Of a DNA stretch of 64,000 nucleotides, positions 33,910 through 46,085 are shown piece after piece; the stretch's first letter is position 1; the number at the start of each line of letters is the position of its first letter. This DNA comes from Hymenopus coronatus (lineage: Eukaryota > Arthropoda > Insecta > Mantodea > Hymenopodidae). Below the pieces are notes generated by a model, which saw nothing but the letters and a program-made list of their open reading frames with translations, was not told the DNA's origin and did not search any database. The stretch is taken from positions 79,120,001-79,184,000 of the forward strand of contig CM060895.1 in NCBI GenBank assembly GCA_030762935.1. The letters are read 5' to 3'. The position numbers were made by a program, and so were the translations under genes.

Positions 33910-34200
33910 CGGATGATCGCCACCAGGGTTGACAGAGACGGCACCAGACCAAAATGATAGAGATTTCAAAAAGCGCCATTCAAGTTGTAAACCAGTAAAG
34001 AGTCACTACCTCCGACGATGCCCGGCGGAGTCACGGGCCTAACGTCCGGCGAATTTGAACAACGGCCCGGAAACTACTTATACATTCTACTGGATTAACG
34101 CCGACTGTGAAAGCCTAAGCACACCCACAACTCTGTATTGTGTGTTGTACATTTTGGTCATTGCATATTATACAGGCTTCTTCACGGCTGTGAAGATTTT
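33910..34200. other. Short GC/CpG-rich block
   Basis: 34008-34140 contains many CpG (ACGATGCCCGGCGGAGTCAC, CGGGCCTAACGTCCGGCG), unlike the neighbouring A+T-rich DNA. No reading frame or RNA fold recognised. Confidence 0.4.
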
Positions 34201-35080
34201 TTTACTTCTCTAGCGCATATTTAGGTACAATGCACATAGTATATAGATAAGGTATTGTGTTCTCACAAAAATTCGATATCGAGATTCACCGGAAATATTT
34301 ATTCCGAGACCTCCTCAATCCAATAAAGCATTTTTAGAAAAGGTCCGCGCGCGCGCATGTGTATGTGTTTGTGTGCGCGCACCTGTGTGCAGCATAACTA
34401 AAAAATAAAAAATCCGTTTAATACCAAATTTTGTGTTTAAAATAACCATCTTCCAAAGATACGACACGAAGATTTTCAGAAAAATCCCCAATCCCAACTA
34501 ACCTTTACATGTAACATTTTTTGAAAATTTTGATTTTCTCAAAAATGTCTCTTGTGGTTTTGATTTAAATACAAAACGCGCAAGATATTTTCATTGTAAA
34601 TGAAATGTATATCTGAAATTTCTGGGAATAAGCCTCTCAAGTCCTCTTCATTCTGGAGGACTTTTACGTAACTGCTAGACATCATCTTACTACACAAAAA
34701 TTCGGAACTCGTTAAAACACACAATTTATGTCATATATATATATATATTTGGAGTTAAACATGTCCGAGATATTCCTCGTTATTGGTTTAAATTTTAAAA
34801 TGCTTATATTTTTCTCAAAAGGGAAGTGGTGATTCGTTTCATATGCAAAGATAACGGAATTTTGATGCTATCGCATGGAGATAGCTTTTAAAGATTTGGG
34901 TATCGCTTTAGCCTAATGTATTTCCTTATTTCCTTTCTACTAATAAGGAACTAAGTAATAAGACTATTGCTGGTAATGCTTGTCATGATTGGCGTTATGT
35001 AGATAGAATAATCTTTTGTTAGAATAGTTTTGTTTGCAGAACTGATAGGAAAAGGTATGTAAATGGAACACATCCGTTAC
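34200..35080 (+). repeat. R870 repeat, full-length copy
   Basis: Starts TTTACTTCTCTAGCGC and ends AAATGGAACACATCCG. All landmarks present, CpG-rich, with a GC/GT-alternating tract near 34345-34390. Confidence 0.85.
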
Positions 35081-35176
35081 GTCAACAGATGAAGCAGCGA
35101 GCATTATAAGAAACTGGTTCCTATGCAAAAATGTATTGATGTTATAGGGGAATGTTTTGAAAAACAATAAAACCAT
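35081..35176. other. Short R870 spacer
   Basis: Joins two forward copies of R870; no feature recognised. Confidence 0.4.
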
Positions 35177-36006
35177 TTTTACTTTCTCTAAATGCACTAT
35201 GTTAACAGTATAGCGAAGATATTGTAATGCACCCAAAAATTCGATACCGAGATTTCACCGGAATGTTCTTAGGGCCCCCTGATTCCCCCCTCCCAAAAAA
35301 GCATTTTTAAAAAATGTCGGTGTGTGTCTTTGGGCAGCATAGCTCAAAAACGAAAACTTGGAATCTAAGTTCAGTATCTTCTAAGGATGCGATACGAAGA
35401 TTTTAAAGAAAATTCCCCTTTACATGGAAAAATTTTCGAAAATTTTGATTTTCTCAAAAATGGCTACAACGATTTTTATTAAAATATCGTAAATTAAAAA
35501 TATTTATATTACAAATAAAATGTAGATCTTGAATTTTCTGGAAATAGCCTCTGAAGACATCTTTATTCTGGATGAACTTTGCGGAATTTTGCATAGCTGG
35601 TAAAGTGTAAGAGATAGGTAGACAAAAACTCCCTACACAAAAACTGTAGATCTCGTTAAAACAGACAATTTATGTTATATGCATGTTTTTTCAATGAGTT
35701 AGCCGTTTTTTTTTTAAATATCCCTTGTTATTAATTTAAGCTTTAAAATACACTTTTCTCATACAAGAATTTTCAACTCCTGTCCATACAAACTAAGGTA
35801 CAATCACATAGCAACCAGCTTTTAAAAGACTTGACCATGGATTTAGCCTATGGTACTCTCTTATTTCCCTTCTACTCACAAGAAAACAACCCTTTCTGCT
35901 AATTTTGTTTTTCTCGATTAGCATTAAGTAAATGGAAGAATGGGCTTTTTAATAATAATTTATTGTAGTGGTGTAGAGAAAGTCATGTGAATGAAACACA
36001 TCAGAT
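35177..36006 (+). repeat. R870 repeat, full-length copy
   Basis: Starts TTTTACTTTCTCTAAATGC and ends GAAACACATCAGATC, joining the next copy without spacer. The tandem head-to-tail arrangement defines the unit length at about 830-870 bases. Confidence 0.88.
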
Positions 36007-36146
36007 CTTTACTTTCTCCACACGCACTATGTGCACAGTGTATAGAGAAGGTATTGCACTCCACCCAAAAATTCGATACCGAGATTTCACCGGAAATATA
36101 TATTTTAGGGTCCCTTATATCCAAAAAAAGCATTTTCACAAAAAGG

Positions 36147-36194
<48 letters not shown>

Positions 36195-36873
36195 CACGAT
36201 AACTCAAAAACGAAAAGTTGGTAAAATACCAAACTTGGTATTTAAGTTTAGTATCCTTCAGGGCGGCGACACGAAGGTTTTGAGAAAAATCCCCCCGTCC
36301 CAAACTACCCTTTACATGGAACTTTTTTCGAAAATTTTGATTTTTGCAAAAATGGCTCTAACGATTTTGATTAAAATTCGTATATTAAAGATATTTACCT
36401 GAAAAACAAAATGTATATCTTAAATTTTCTGGTAATAGCCTCTGAAGACTACTTTATTCTGGACGAATTTTACGGAATTTTGCATAACTGCTAAACCGTA
36501 AGACTTAGATAAAAACTTACGGCACAAGAAATGTAGAGCACGTTAAAATACACAATTTATTGGTGGTGTTGATCGGTTTTGAGACATTCTTTGTTTTTGG
36601 TTTCAGCTATGAAAAACTTACTTTTCTTATATAGGAATTTGTCAACTCCTGTTCATATAAACAAAGGAACTTGTCACATAGCAACCAGCTTTTGACTATC
36701 ACTTTAACCTATGGTACTCCCTTATTTCGCTTCTACTTACAAGGAAACAAGTAATAAGACTATTTCTGCTAATTTGTTCTCGAGTAGCATGAAGTAAATA
36801 GAGGCATAAGCTTTTTAACAATAATTTGTTACAGAGATGTGGAGAAAGCCATGTAAATGGTACACACCAGATT
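36007..36873 (+). repeat. R870 repeat, full-length copy
   Basis: Best-preserved copy. It has the 5' end TTTACTTTCTCCACACGC, then AAATTCGATACCGAGATTTC, a long GT tract, AAATACCAAACTTGGTATTT (a near-perfect hairpin), TTTCGAAAATTTTGATTTTTG and the end TACACACCAGATTTT. I count about 22 CpG by hand. Confidence 0.9.
36148..36192. repeat. (GT)n microsatellite inside R870
   Basis: About 22 uninterrupted GT units at the fixed GT-rich position of the R870 unit. The valine-cysteine repeat frames over it are artefacts. Confidence 0.95.
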
Positions 36874-37146
36874 TTTTTTTAATAATGTTTCATTTATATA
36901 GACCCCTTAAACATCTAAGATCATGTTGGAGGTTTTGCTTTAGAAACAATCGTTGTGTAGGTTCTTTTACGTTGGGTTTAAATCGTTTTATTTTTCTCAA
37001 ACACACGCACGCACACACATTCACACTTCCAAACTGTCGAGAAAGGGAATAATTCTGATTAAAAAAAATTCTCCACCCCAGCCGGGAAACTAACCCGGGA
37101 CCTCTGGATAAAAAGTCAGCTCGCTGACTACTCGACCACGGAGGCA
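36873..37146 (-). mobile_element. SINE family C, copy 1
   Basis: Minus-strand SINE with the tRNA-like head at the right (GCCTCCGTGGTCGAGTAGTC, then B box GGTCCCGGGTTAG) and a T-rich end at the left. The body has TAGGTTCTTTTACGTTGGGT and CTAAGATCATGTTGGAGG. A second copy is at 48648-48873. It lies exactly at the end of an R870 copy. Confidence 0.8.
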
Positions 37147-37192
37147 ATCTAAAACTAGGCTATATAGCTGGAGAAAGTATTGCTACTAGATT

Positions 37193-38012
37193 TTTACTTT
37201 CTCTATACGTACTTATGTACATATGTATAGAGAAAATTCGATACAGAAATTTCACCGGAAATACATGTTTTAGGACCCATTGAATCAAAAAAAGAATTAG
37301 AAAAAGGTCCGTGTATGTGTATGTCTATGGGCAGCATGGCTCAAAAACGAAAAGTCCGTTAAATACCAAACTTGGTATTTAGTTGAATATCTTCCAAGGA
37401 TGTAGCACAAAGATTTCCAAGAAAATTCCCCCCAACCCAACCACCCTTTACATGGAAAAATCTCCGAAAATTTAATGTTCTCAAAAATGGCTCTAACGAT
37501 TTGGATTAAAATATAGTATATATTGAAGATACTTAACTTACAAATAAAATATGTATCTTGAAACTTCCGGGAATAGCCTCTGAAGTGTGCTTTATTCTGG
37601 ATGAATTTTAAGGAACTTTGCATAACTGCTAAATCGTAAGAGATGGACAAAAATTGCAACACAAAAAATGCAGAGCACGTTAAAACACGCAATTTATGTT
37701 ATATACATTTCTTTCGTGGAGTCGATCGTTTTTGAGACATTCCTTGTTTTTGGTTTTAGCTTTAAAAACGTATTCTTCTTTCATACAGGAATTTGTCAAC
37801 TGTCCATACAAACAAAGGAACTTCAGTCACATAGCAACCAGCTTTTGACCATCACCGTAACCTTAACCTTTCGCTTATACTTACAAGTAAGTAATAAGAC
37901 TATTTCTGCTAATTCTCGATTAACATGAAGTAAATAGAAGCATAGGTTTTCCAACAATAACTTGTTGCAGAGATTTAAAAAAAGTCATGTGAATGGAAGA
38001 CATCGGATTTTT
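37193..38012 (+). repeat. R870 repeat, full-length copy
   Basis: Starts TTTACTTTCTCTATACG and ends GAAGACATCGGATTTTT. All landmarks present. Confidence 0.87.
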
Positions 38013-38434
38013 TTAAAATAGTTAGGTGACACTCTCGTAGAGGGAAGACGGAAGGTATATAATATGAAGAAGTTTGGAACAGGCCACAGTGGGCCAACCC
38101 AACCTCCGATTACTTTTCCTTGTGGATTCAGCCTGTATCATGTATCTATGAGAATATTAGCAAACAAACTCTTCCAGGAATAGCATCCAAGGAAATTGCC
38201 ATGAACCTGACAAGCCATTTCAGACTTCTTGTTTGCCTTGTTGAGCACTGCACACGCTCACACATGCAGCAGAGCGACAAGGCACTGACAGTACTTCTTG
38301 GATAAAGAAATTTACAATAAGACAGCGAGGAAACAGAAGTTGCAGCTGCGCACGCGATTACGCCATTATTTCCTGCCTGTCTTATCGGAATTCTGTCGGC
38401 GCCTAGTATTTTCCAGTAATATCTTGCCTTAGCA
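38013..38434 (+). promoter_or_regulatory. Presumed upstream region and 5' leader of the Ig gene
   Basis: Between the end of an R870 copy and the start codon at 38435. CpG content is fair and no R870 sequence is present. I cannot point to a TATA box or initiator with confidence, and a leader intron is possible. Confidence 0.35.
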
Positions 38435-38661
38435 ATGGATATGTTTTGTTTCACAATGACAAAAGAAGTACTTTTTGTGTTCCTAGTGACAGTTATAATC
38501 ATTTCTGCCGTGGACGATGAAAAATTTTGTTTAACAAATTTATTCAACACTACCACAACCACCCTCCAGTTCACCAAGGAGGTTAACGAGTATGATTGGG
38601 CAATTACTGGACGATACAAAAGCTTGTCTTGCTGTGCAAAGGGCTACACTAAGTTAGAATG
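38435..38661 (+). CDS. Immunoglobulin-domain receptor, exon 1 (signal peptide, first part of Ig domain 1)
   Basis: Open from the ATG at 38435; the in-frame ATGs at 38441 and 38456 are alternatives. The start at 38456 gives the neatest signal peptide: MTKEV followed by the hydrophobic stretch LFVFLVTVIIISA. After it come DDEKFC and a threonine-rich stretch, then SLSCCAKGYTKLEW with the first Ig cysteine and tryptophan. It ends at GAATG|GTAAGT with the tryptophan codon split (phase 2), and the next exon restores W-Y-K-D-G. This marks a secreted or membrane immunoglobulin-superfamily protein. Interleukin-1-receptor-like proteins share the doublet of cysteines and the domain spacing, but that is only a suggestion. 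Confidence 0.75.
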
Positions 38662-39180
38662 GTAAGTTATGAATTCATTCACTTTAAACCTTGCAATTGT
38701 CTACCAACTTTTAGAAAACACAAAGTTATTTGTAATGTATGCTTCAGAATCTTGTTCTCCAACCCTGGAAATCCCAGATTATCGCTGATAAGAATCCCTC
38801 TCTCTTCCTCACTTTCTTAAAAAACAAGGTTATATACTAGCATTGTAAATTACATTTTCTACACTATTTAAAATTTGTATCCTGGGCACAAATGATTCCG
38901 TTTGGAACGGATATAGGTGTGTTCAAACACCGCTTCCGGCGAAGGACTGATATTGAATAGAGATAACTTCACTGTAAACTACATTTTAAACAAGGCGTGG
39001 TTTACGCTCAGAATATTTCATTAGAATATAATGATAGGAATAAACAAACAAATGACAAAAAACAGAGAAAGCTTGCACGGAATAATCAAAGGAAATCCTT
39101 GATATACGCAGAGAAATGTATTATAATTTCCAAAGTGACAATTTTAGTTACCCCCAATATGTTTGTGACATTTTATTACA
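38662..39180 (+). other. Intron 1 of the Ig gene, proximal part
   Basis: Starts with donor GTAAGT. A lysine-rich 81-codon frame at 38997-39242 runs into an R870 copy and has no recognised motif. Intron 1 is about 13.3 kb and consists mostly of R870 copies. Confidence 0.6.
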
Positions 39181-39836
39181 AAAAATCGTGTGTGTTTCAT
39201 TCACATGACTTTCTCAACATCTCTGTAAAAAATTATTGTTAATCAGCTTATTGTTCTTTTTACTTCATGCCAATCAAGATAAACATTAGAAGAAACGTAA
39301 GACTTACTTATTTCTTTACAAGTAGAAGGGAAATAAGCGAATACGTTAGGCTAAACCGACAGTCAAATGTTTTAAAACGTGGTTGCTATGGGATTGAAAT
39401 CCGATTATTTGCCTAGCCAGGAGTTGACCAGTTCCCATATGAGAAAAGCATAAGTATTTTAAAACTGAAACCAATAATAAGAACTATCTAAAAAACGGTT
39501 AACTCCACGAAATAAATATATATTTTTTGTGTAGTATGTTTTTGTCTTTTTCTTACGTTTTACCAGTTATGCAAAATTCATCAAGAATAAGCGTCTTCAG
39601 AGGTTATTTCCAGAAAATTCAAGATATACATTTTATTCATCATGTAAATGTCTTTAATACACGATTATTTTAATCAAAATCGTTAGAGCCATTTTTGAGA
39701 AAAATCAAAATTTTCGAAAACTTTTCCATGTAAAGGGTGGTTGGGGACGGGGGGGAATTTTCTTGCAAATCTTCGTATCGCATCCTTAGAGGATATTGAA
39801 CTTAAATACCAACAGACACACACATACACGGACCTT
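39181..39836 (-). repeat. R870 repeat, copy lacking one end
   Basis: Begins AAAAATCGTGTGTGTTTC and proceeds through GTTAGAGCCATTTTTGAG to CACATACACGGACC. Confidence 0.83.
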
Positions 39837-39907
39837 AAATCTGATGTACAACACTTTCTCCATTCACTTATAAATCCTATTTTTTGCTTTCTCTTTTTTG
39901 CTTTTTT

Positions 39908-40628
39908 TTTGGGGTCCCCACACCCAAAAAAAAAGTTCTTTTGGAAAAAGGTTCGTGGGTGTGTCCGTGTATCTGCAAACACGATAACTCAAAAAAGAAA
40001 AGTGTGTATTTAAATTTAGTATTTTCCAGAGATGCAACACCAAGATTTAGAGAAAAATCCCCTACCACAAACTACCCTTTACATGGAAAAAAATTTCGAA
40101 AATGTTGATTTTCTTAAAATGGCTCTAACGATTTTGATTAAAATACCGTATATGAAAGATATTTCCTGCGAAAAGCCTCTAAAGACCTCTTTATTCTTAA
40201 TGCATTTTGTTTAATTTTGCATAACTAGTAAATAGTAAGAGTTAGACAGAAACGTATTATACAAAGATGTAGATCACGTTAAAACACACAATTTATGTCA
40301 TATAATTTTTTTCGTTGAATTGGCCGCTTTTGAGATATTCCTTGTTATTAGTTTCAGCTTTAAAATACTTATACTAGTTTTCTCATGCGGGAATTTGTCA
40401 ACTCCTTTCCAAACAAACAAAGGAATTTCAGTCACATAGCAACCAGCTTTTGACTATCACTTTAGGCTATGGTACCCTCTTATTTCCCCTCTACTTACAA
40501 GCAAGTAATAAGACCCTTTCTGCTATTTTTTTCTCGATTAGCATTAAGTAAATAGATGAATAAGTTTTTCAACAATAATTTATTGTAGAGATGTAGAGAA
40601 AGTCATGTGAATGGAAACACATAAGATT
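39908..40628 (+). repeat. R870 repeat, copy lacking its first end
   Basis: Begins near GGGGTCCCCACACCC and ends GGAAACACATAAGATTTTTTG. It is followed directly by a copy in the opposite orientation. Confidence 0.83.
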
Positions 40629-41070
40629 TTTTGTGTAGTAGCTTTTATTCCATATTGCAAAGTTTACGGGTTACGCAAAAGTCATTCATAAAGAAGAGGA
40701 ATTCAAAATACCAGATATATTTTATTTGCTATATAATTATCTGTAAAATACGGCATAATCAAAATCGTTAAGAGTTATTTTGATAAAATCAAAATTTTCG
40801 AAAAAATTTACACGTAAAGGGTAGTTTATGATGGGGAATTTTCTTGAAAATCTTCTGCCCCATCCTAGGAAGACGCTGTTAAGTTTGATGTTTAATCAAC
40901 TTTTCGTTTTTGAGTTATCTTTTCATAGTCTCACATACTTGCGGGCCTTGTTTTTTAAAAAAAAAAAATGTGCACTCATAGGACCCTAAAACAGGTATAT
41001 TTCCAGTTAAATCGGACATCGACACCTTCTCTACCTAGTTTGTTTTTAGTACGCGAAGAAAGTAAAAATC
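40629..41070 (-). repeat. R870 repeat, partial copy
   Basis: Starts at TTGTGTAGTAGCTTTTATTC, has GTTACGCAAAAGTCATTC and ends GCGAAGAAAGTAAAAATC. Confidence 0.78.
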
Positions 41071-41187
41071 TGATGTACTCCATTTTCACTTATAAATTAC
41101 ATTTTTTTCCCTTTATCTACTTAGTATATAATACTTATTTAGAGTATATATTACAAATACTCAAATTCAGTCACAATACGCGTTATA

Positions 41188-41945
41188 AACATTAAAAAGG
41201 TCTGTGTGTGCACAGGTCTGTGAACATGGTAACTGAAAAACAAAAAAGTCGGTTATATACCAAACTTGGTATTTAAGTTTCTATATTCCAAGGATTGATA
41301 CAACTATTTTCAGGAAAATTCCTCCACCCCAAATAAACTTTACATGGTAAAATACTGATTTCTCAAAACTGACTTTAATAATTAAAAAAAAGTGTGAATA
41401 TTAAAGACATTTAATGGCAAATAAAATGTATAGCATGAATATTAGGGGAATTTTCTCCGAAGTCCTCCTCATTTTGCATGAATTTTGTATAAATGATACT
41501 CCGTAAGAGACAGACAAAATATTACTACACAAAAATGTACATCTGAGTCATACACGAAATTTATGTTACATGCATTCTTTATTCGTAATATTGGCCATTT
41601 CAGATGTATTTCTTGTTATTGGTTTCAATTTTAAAATACATATACTATTCTCCTAAGTCCTCATCTCTCTTTCGTTTGCTCCTGGAAAGAGAACCAACTT
41701 TCAGTGTCGTTCGCATAGCGTCAGTTTTTTAAAAGATTTGATTATCGCTTTAGTCTATTGTACTTCATCAATTCCCCTCTACTTACAAGAAAGCAAGTAA
41801 TAAGTCCATTTCTGCTAATGTTTGTCTTGTTGAATATGAAGTAGATAAAAGAAGAATGTTGCATTAGAATAGTTTGTTTGCAGAACAGATAGAGAAAATC
41901 GTGTGAAGAAAACACATAAGATTTTTCTATCTACCTGTAAGTACA
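41188..41945 (+). repeat. R870 repeat, copy lacking its first end
   Basis: From AAAAAGGTCTGTGTGTGC through CCAAACTTGGTATTTAAG to AACACATAAGATTTTTC. Confidence 0.8.
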
Positions 41946-42288
41946 CATAAACTTTGATAACACATCTACAACTTTAACCTGGTAGATAATATCAGGCAAT
42001 GAATGGAATGGATAAAATGATTCTCCAATGAGTTCAAAGTGCATAGAAGTTTGAGTTACTCGACATTTTTCTCCTCAGGATAAGGGAAAACCCCATAAAA
42101 ATTTACCCGGGTAACTCTCCCTGACGGAGGTTGAATCTCATGGATGTAGATAAATATGCTAACCTAACATCACATAGATGGGCTAAATTTAGTATAAATA
42201 CAGAGCTAAGCGATAATCAAATAGTATTTAAGGAGCGTATCACAAGGTATTGCCTTTGTTGTTCCATTCCTTTGCATGACGACAAGAA
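41946..42288. other. No feature recognised
   Basis: Includes a slightly GC-richer piece (TTACCCGGGTAACTCTCCC near 42102) that may be a SINE scrap, without a clear A box. Confidence 0.35.
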
Positions 42289-42540
42289 AATGTAATCCAT
42301 TCACATAAGTTTCGGTCTCTCTCTCTCTCCTTTTCTGCAAAAATAAATATACCCATATTCTTACAAAAGATTACTTTTATATCTACATAATGCTAATAAA
42401 GAAAAACATTTCCATAAACTGGGCAATTATTAGCTCCTATATAGGTGTAAGCGAATACACTATACTAAAGCGACAGCCAATCTATTAAAAGCTGTCCCTA
42501 TGCTATTCTCTTTCCAGGACAGCAGTAAAACAAAAGAAAT
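42289..42540 (-). repeat. R870 repeat, partial copy
   Basis: ATGTAATCCATTCACATAAG, a TC run, AATAAAGAAAAACATTTCC and AAAGCGACAGCCAATC identify the first third of a reverse copy. Confidence 0.7.
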
Positions 42541-42552
42541 ATAAAACGAATA

Positions 42553-44175
42553 AAAATCTGATGTGTTCCATTTGCATTATCTCTAGCGGTTCACAAACAT
42601 TTTCTTACCTACGTCTCGCTAATCTATATAAACATTTAGCAGTACCACAGGGTTCTGTCTTGGGACCTTTGTTGTTTATTTTATATGTTAATGGTTTAGA
42701 ACATCACAGTGATGTAGACGTTTAACTATGTATGCAGACGATACTTCAGTTGTAGTATGTGCCAATAGCATCCATGAACTTAATTTGAAAGTCATAAATT
42801 CTGTGAATTCTTTTAAAAAAAATGGTGCTTCGCAAATAAATTTATATTAAACCTTGACAAAACTGCTTGCTTGTATTTTAGTAACAAAAAGATTTTAACA
42901 AATATGAATTGGTGGTACTATTTTAAAGTGTCTTGACAAAACTAAATTTTTTAGGCATTGTTTTAGATCAAAACCTTACTTGGCATCAACAGATTGATCA
43001 CATGTGCACCAAATTAAATAAAGCTTAAATATTAGATGTCTGAAAATGAGTTTGGACATTAACTGCTTGCTCACTGAATATTATGCCACTGTACAATAAA
43101 TTTTATCATACAATATTTTAATATGGGGATCTGCAACTCAAGTGAATAGGGTATTTTTAATTCAGAAGAGAGTGCTAAGAATACTTTTTAATATGAAGCC
43201 AAGAGATTCATTAAGACATGTTTTTAAACAATTTTATACTTTTAATTTGACTCATTTATTAATATATAATGCTGCATTATTTTATAAAAACAACTCACAC
43301 TTATTTACTCTCAACTGTGACGTTCATAATCATTTACTAGAAGTATGAATGACATCCATATAGGATAAGATAAAACATCTAAATACTCAAAATCACCAAA
43401 GTGCCTCATAAGTAAAATTGTCAATGCTCTCCCATATGACATTATTAAAATAGGTGATATGTGCAAATTTAAAAGATCACTACGTTCATCTTTACATGAC
43501 AAAACTTTTTGTAGTTTAAGTGAATTGTGTAATTAATGTACATTTTATGACTAGTCTATCTGCATAGTGCATGGCAACACAATAAATCTATCTATCTTTA
43601 TTACTTTCTTCATTGTAAGTAGAAGAAAATAAGGGAATACATTAGGTTAAAGTGATAATCAAATCTTTTAAAAGCTGGTCGCTAAGTTAATTAGTTAAAA
43701 CTGCAACCAAAAACTACGAATATCTCGAAAATGTCAACTGTACAAGAATAACATACCTATAGGACATAAATTCTGTGTTTTGAGTTCTATCTCTTAAGGT
43801 TTAACCGTTATGCAAAATTCAGCTAAAATCAACCAGAATAAAGAACTCTTCAGAGGTTATTTCCAGAAAATTCAAAATATAGATTTCATTTGTGATGTGA
43901 ATATCTTTAATATATGATATTTTAATCAAAATCAGTAGAGCCATTTTTGAGAAAATAAAAATTTTTGAATAATGTTCAATGTAAGGGATAAAGGACAGTA
44001 AAGGGTAGTTGGGGATGAGGGGTTTTCTTAAAAATCGTGTGTCGCATTCCTTAGAAGATGCTGAACTTAGATACCAAATTTGGTATTTAACTGACTTTTC
44101 GTTTTTGAGCTATGCTGTCCACAGACACTTTTTGGACTCAGGTAACATCAAAATACACACACACACACACACTCA
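42553..44175 (-). repeat. R870 repeat, copy split by a LINE
   Basis: The first part, 42553-42636, starts AAAAATCTGATGTGTTCC and ends ATATAAACATTTAGCAG. The second part resumes at about 43603 with TTATTACTTTCTTCATTG and AAGTAGAAGAAAATAAGGG and continues to GGACTCAGGTAACATC. The two parts join in register with the family except for about ten missing bases, so the LINE between them inserted after this R870 copy was in place. Confidence 0.83.
42637..43602 (+). mobile_element. Non-LTR retrotransposon (jockey-like LINE), 5'-truncated and broken
   Basis: The + strand holds the reverse transcriptase blocks VPQGSVLGPLLFILYVNGL (42637-42700) and TMYADDTSVVVCANSIHELN (42724-42790) with the catalytic DD, in different frames. 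They are followed by FLGIVLDQNLTWHQQIDHM (about 42950-43005). Next comes the C-terminal RVFLIQKRVLRILFNMKPRD (43145-43205) and FKRSLRSSLHDKTFCSLSEL (about 43470-43530) before a stop near 43535. A short 3' region ends in an ATCTATCTATCT tail. Several stops make it inactive, but the sequence is legible end to end. Confidence 0.82.
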
Positions 44176-44186
44176 CACACACTCAC
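44153..44186. repeat. CA microsatellite inside R870
   Basis: CA run at the family's usual CA/GT position. Confidence 0.9.
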
Positions 44187-44215
44187 ACTCATATATATGA
44201 CCTAAATTATATGTT

Positions 44216-44575
44216 TTAATAATATCTATATTTTTGTGTAGTAATTTTTGTCTTATCTCTTATTGTTTACCAATTACACAAAAATCATCTAGATATTCAG
44301 AGAATATTCCCAGAAAATAAACGATTTCATTTCCTTGGCAATAAAAATATCTAAAACATATGGAATTTTAATCAAAATTGAGCCATTGTTTAGAAAATTA
44401 AAATTTTCGAAAATTGTCCATGTAAAGGGTAGTTGTGGGTTGGGGGATTTTCCTGAAAAACTTTGTCTCGCATCCTTGGAAGATACTGAACTCAAAATTT
44501 GTATTTAACCAACTTTTCGTTTTTTGAGTTATGCTGTACACAGACACACACACACATACACGAACCTTTTTTTAA
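44216..44575 (-). repeat. R870 repeat, partial copy
   Basis: TTTTTGTGTAGTAATTTTTG, TTACCAATTACACAAAAATC and a CA tract followed by CGAACCTTTTTTTAAAAA. Confidence 0.78.
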
Positions 44576-45471
44576 AAAGCTGACATGTTCTATTCACATG
44601 ACTTTCCCTAGCTTTTCTACAAACAAACCTTCCTTATAAAAGATTATTATGTTTTCTAATCATGTAATCGAGATAAACTTTAGCAGAAATGGTCTTATTA
44701 TTTGCTTCCTTCTAAGTAGGAGGGAAATAAGGGAATACACTCGGCTAAAGCAATAAAATCTTTTAAAAGCTGGTTGATATGTGAACACATGAAGTTTGTT
44801 TCTCTTTGCATTGTCTATAAAACAAAAGAGAGATGGAATGAAAGTTGACCCCGTTTGAGAAAAGTAACCTAAGTAGTTTAAACTTGAAAACAACAAATGG
44901 AATATCGGAAACGTTCAACTCAAGAACAAAAATGTATATAACATAAATTGTGTCTCTTCATAAAATCTACATTTGTTGTGTAGTGGGTGTTTTGGCATTT
45001 CTTACCATTTACCAGTTATGCATACTGAATAAAAATTCATCCAAAATGGCCAGGTCTTCAGAAGCTATTTCCAGGAAATTCAAAATATACATTTTATTTG
45101 TCATGCAAATATCTTTAAATTGCAACATTTTAATCAAAATCGTTAAACCCATTTTTGAGAAAATAGAAAATGTTGACTTTTTTCCATGTAATGGTTAGTT
45201 TGGGGTTTTCGTCTCGCATTCTTGGGAGATACTAAACAGAAATACCAAGTTTGGTATTTAACGGACTCATAGTTTTTAGCTATGCTGTCCACAGACACAC
45301 ACTCACACTCACACTCTAACCTTTCTCTAAAAAATGCGTTTTTTTTTTTTTAATTCAGGAGATCTCGAAACATATATTGTCAGTGAAAAATTGAAGTATC
45401 AATTTTTGGGCGAGGTAAAATACATTTTCTATCCGCTATATAAATATCACTTATGCGCTAGAGAAGGTAAA
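44576..45471 (-). repeat. R870 repeat, full-length copy
   Basis: Starts AAAAAGCTGACATGTTC and ends TATGCGCTAGAGAAGGTAA. All landmarks in order. Confidence 0.83.
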
Positions 45472-45519
45472 AATTGACATTTTCAAGGATTTCACTCAAC
45501 TTTCACCTATGGGTAGCCT

Positions 45520-45905
45520 TAATGAGACATTTTTTGTGTAGTAAGAGCTGGACTTTCGCTTATGTTACAAGGTATACAAAATTCTATTCACAGAAACGTC
45601 TAGATTTTATTCGTCATGAATGTGTGGTGTTTTTAATAAAATTCAGTATCAATTTTTGAGAAAATAAAAGATAACGAACATTACCTTTGTAAAGGGTAAT
45701 TTAGAGCTGGGGTTTTAAGGTGTAAGTATGAGGTTTGGCATTTCAGCATTTTTTTTTTCGAGTCCTCAGACTCAATGCATGCACACACATACACACACGG
45801 GTCTTTTTCTAAAAATGTATTTTTATTCAGGGGAATCCTAAAATTAAATATTAATGCGAATACAATAGCTTCTCTATCTACTAATTACATGGAAGAGAGT
45901 CTACA
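45520..45905 (-). repeat. R870 repeat, partial copy
   Basis: TTTTTTGTGTAGTAAGAGC through AATTTTTGAGAAAATAAAAG to CTTCTCTATCTACTAATTAC. Confidence 0.73.
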
Positions 45906-46085
45906 AAAAAAGGGCTATTCGCATACTTAAGGGAAGTGACCCAAAAACAAGTTTTAAGGAATTCAGAGTATTAACTTTTTCTTCCGTATACGTGTATTCT
46001 ATGCATTTTATATACTGTGTATCTCTTAAATATTTTTCTGTAATAGCATATATCTTCTTGAGACTGGAGATAATCATGATTTACC
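45906..46085. other. Spacer
   Basis: No feature recognised. Confidence 0.4.

Noticed and set aside
35960..36402. Several frames with long VC or HT repeats
   Set aside because: They come from the (GT)n tract inside R870 and occur in every copy in different frames.
39683..40108. Overlapping 60-99-codon frames around 39.7-40.1 kb
   Set aside because: All lie within R870 copies, are not conserved between copies, and appear on both strands.
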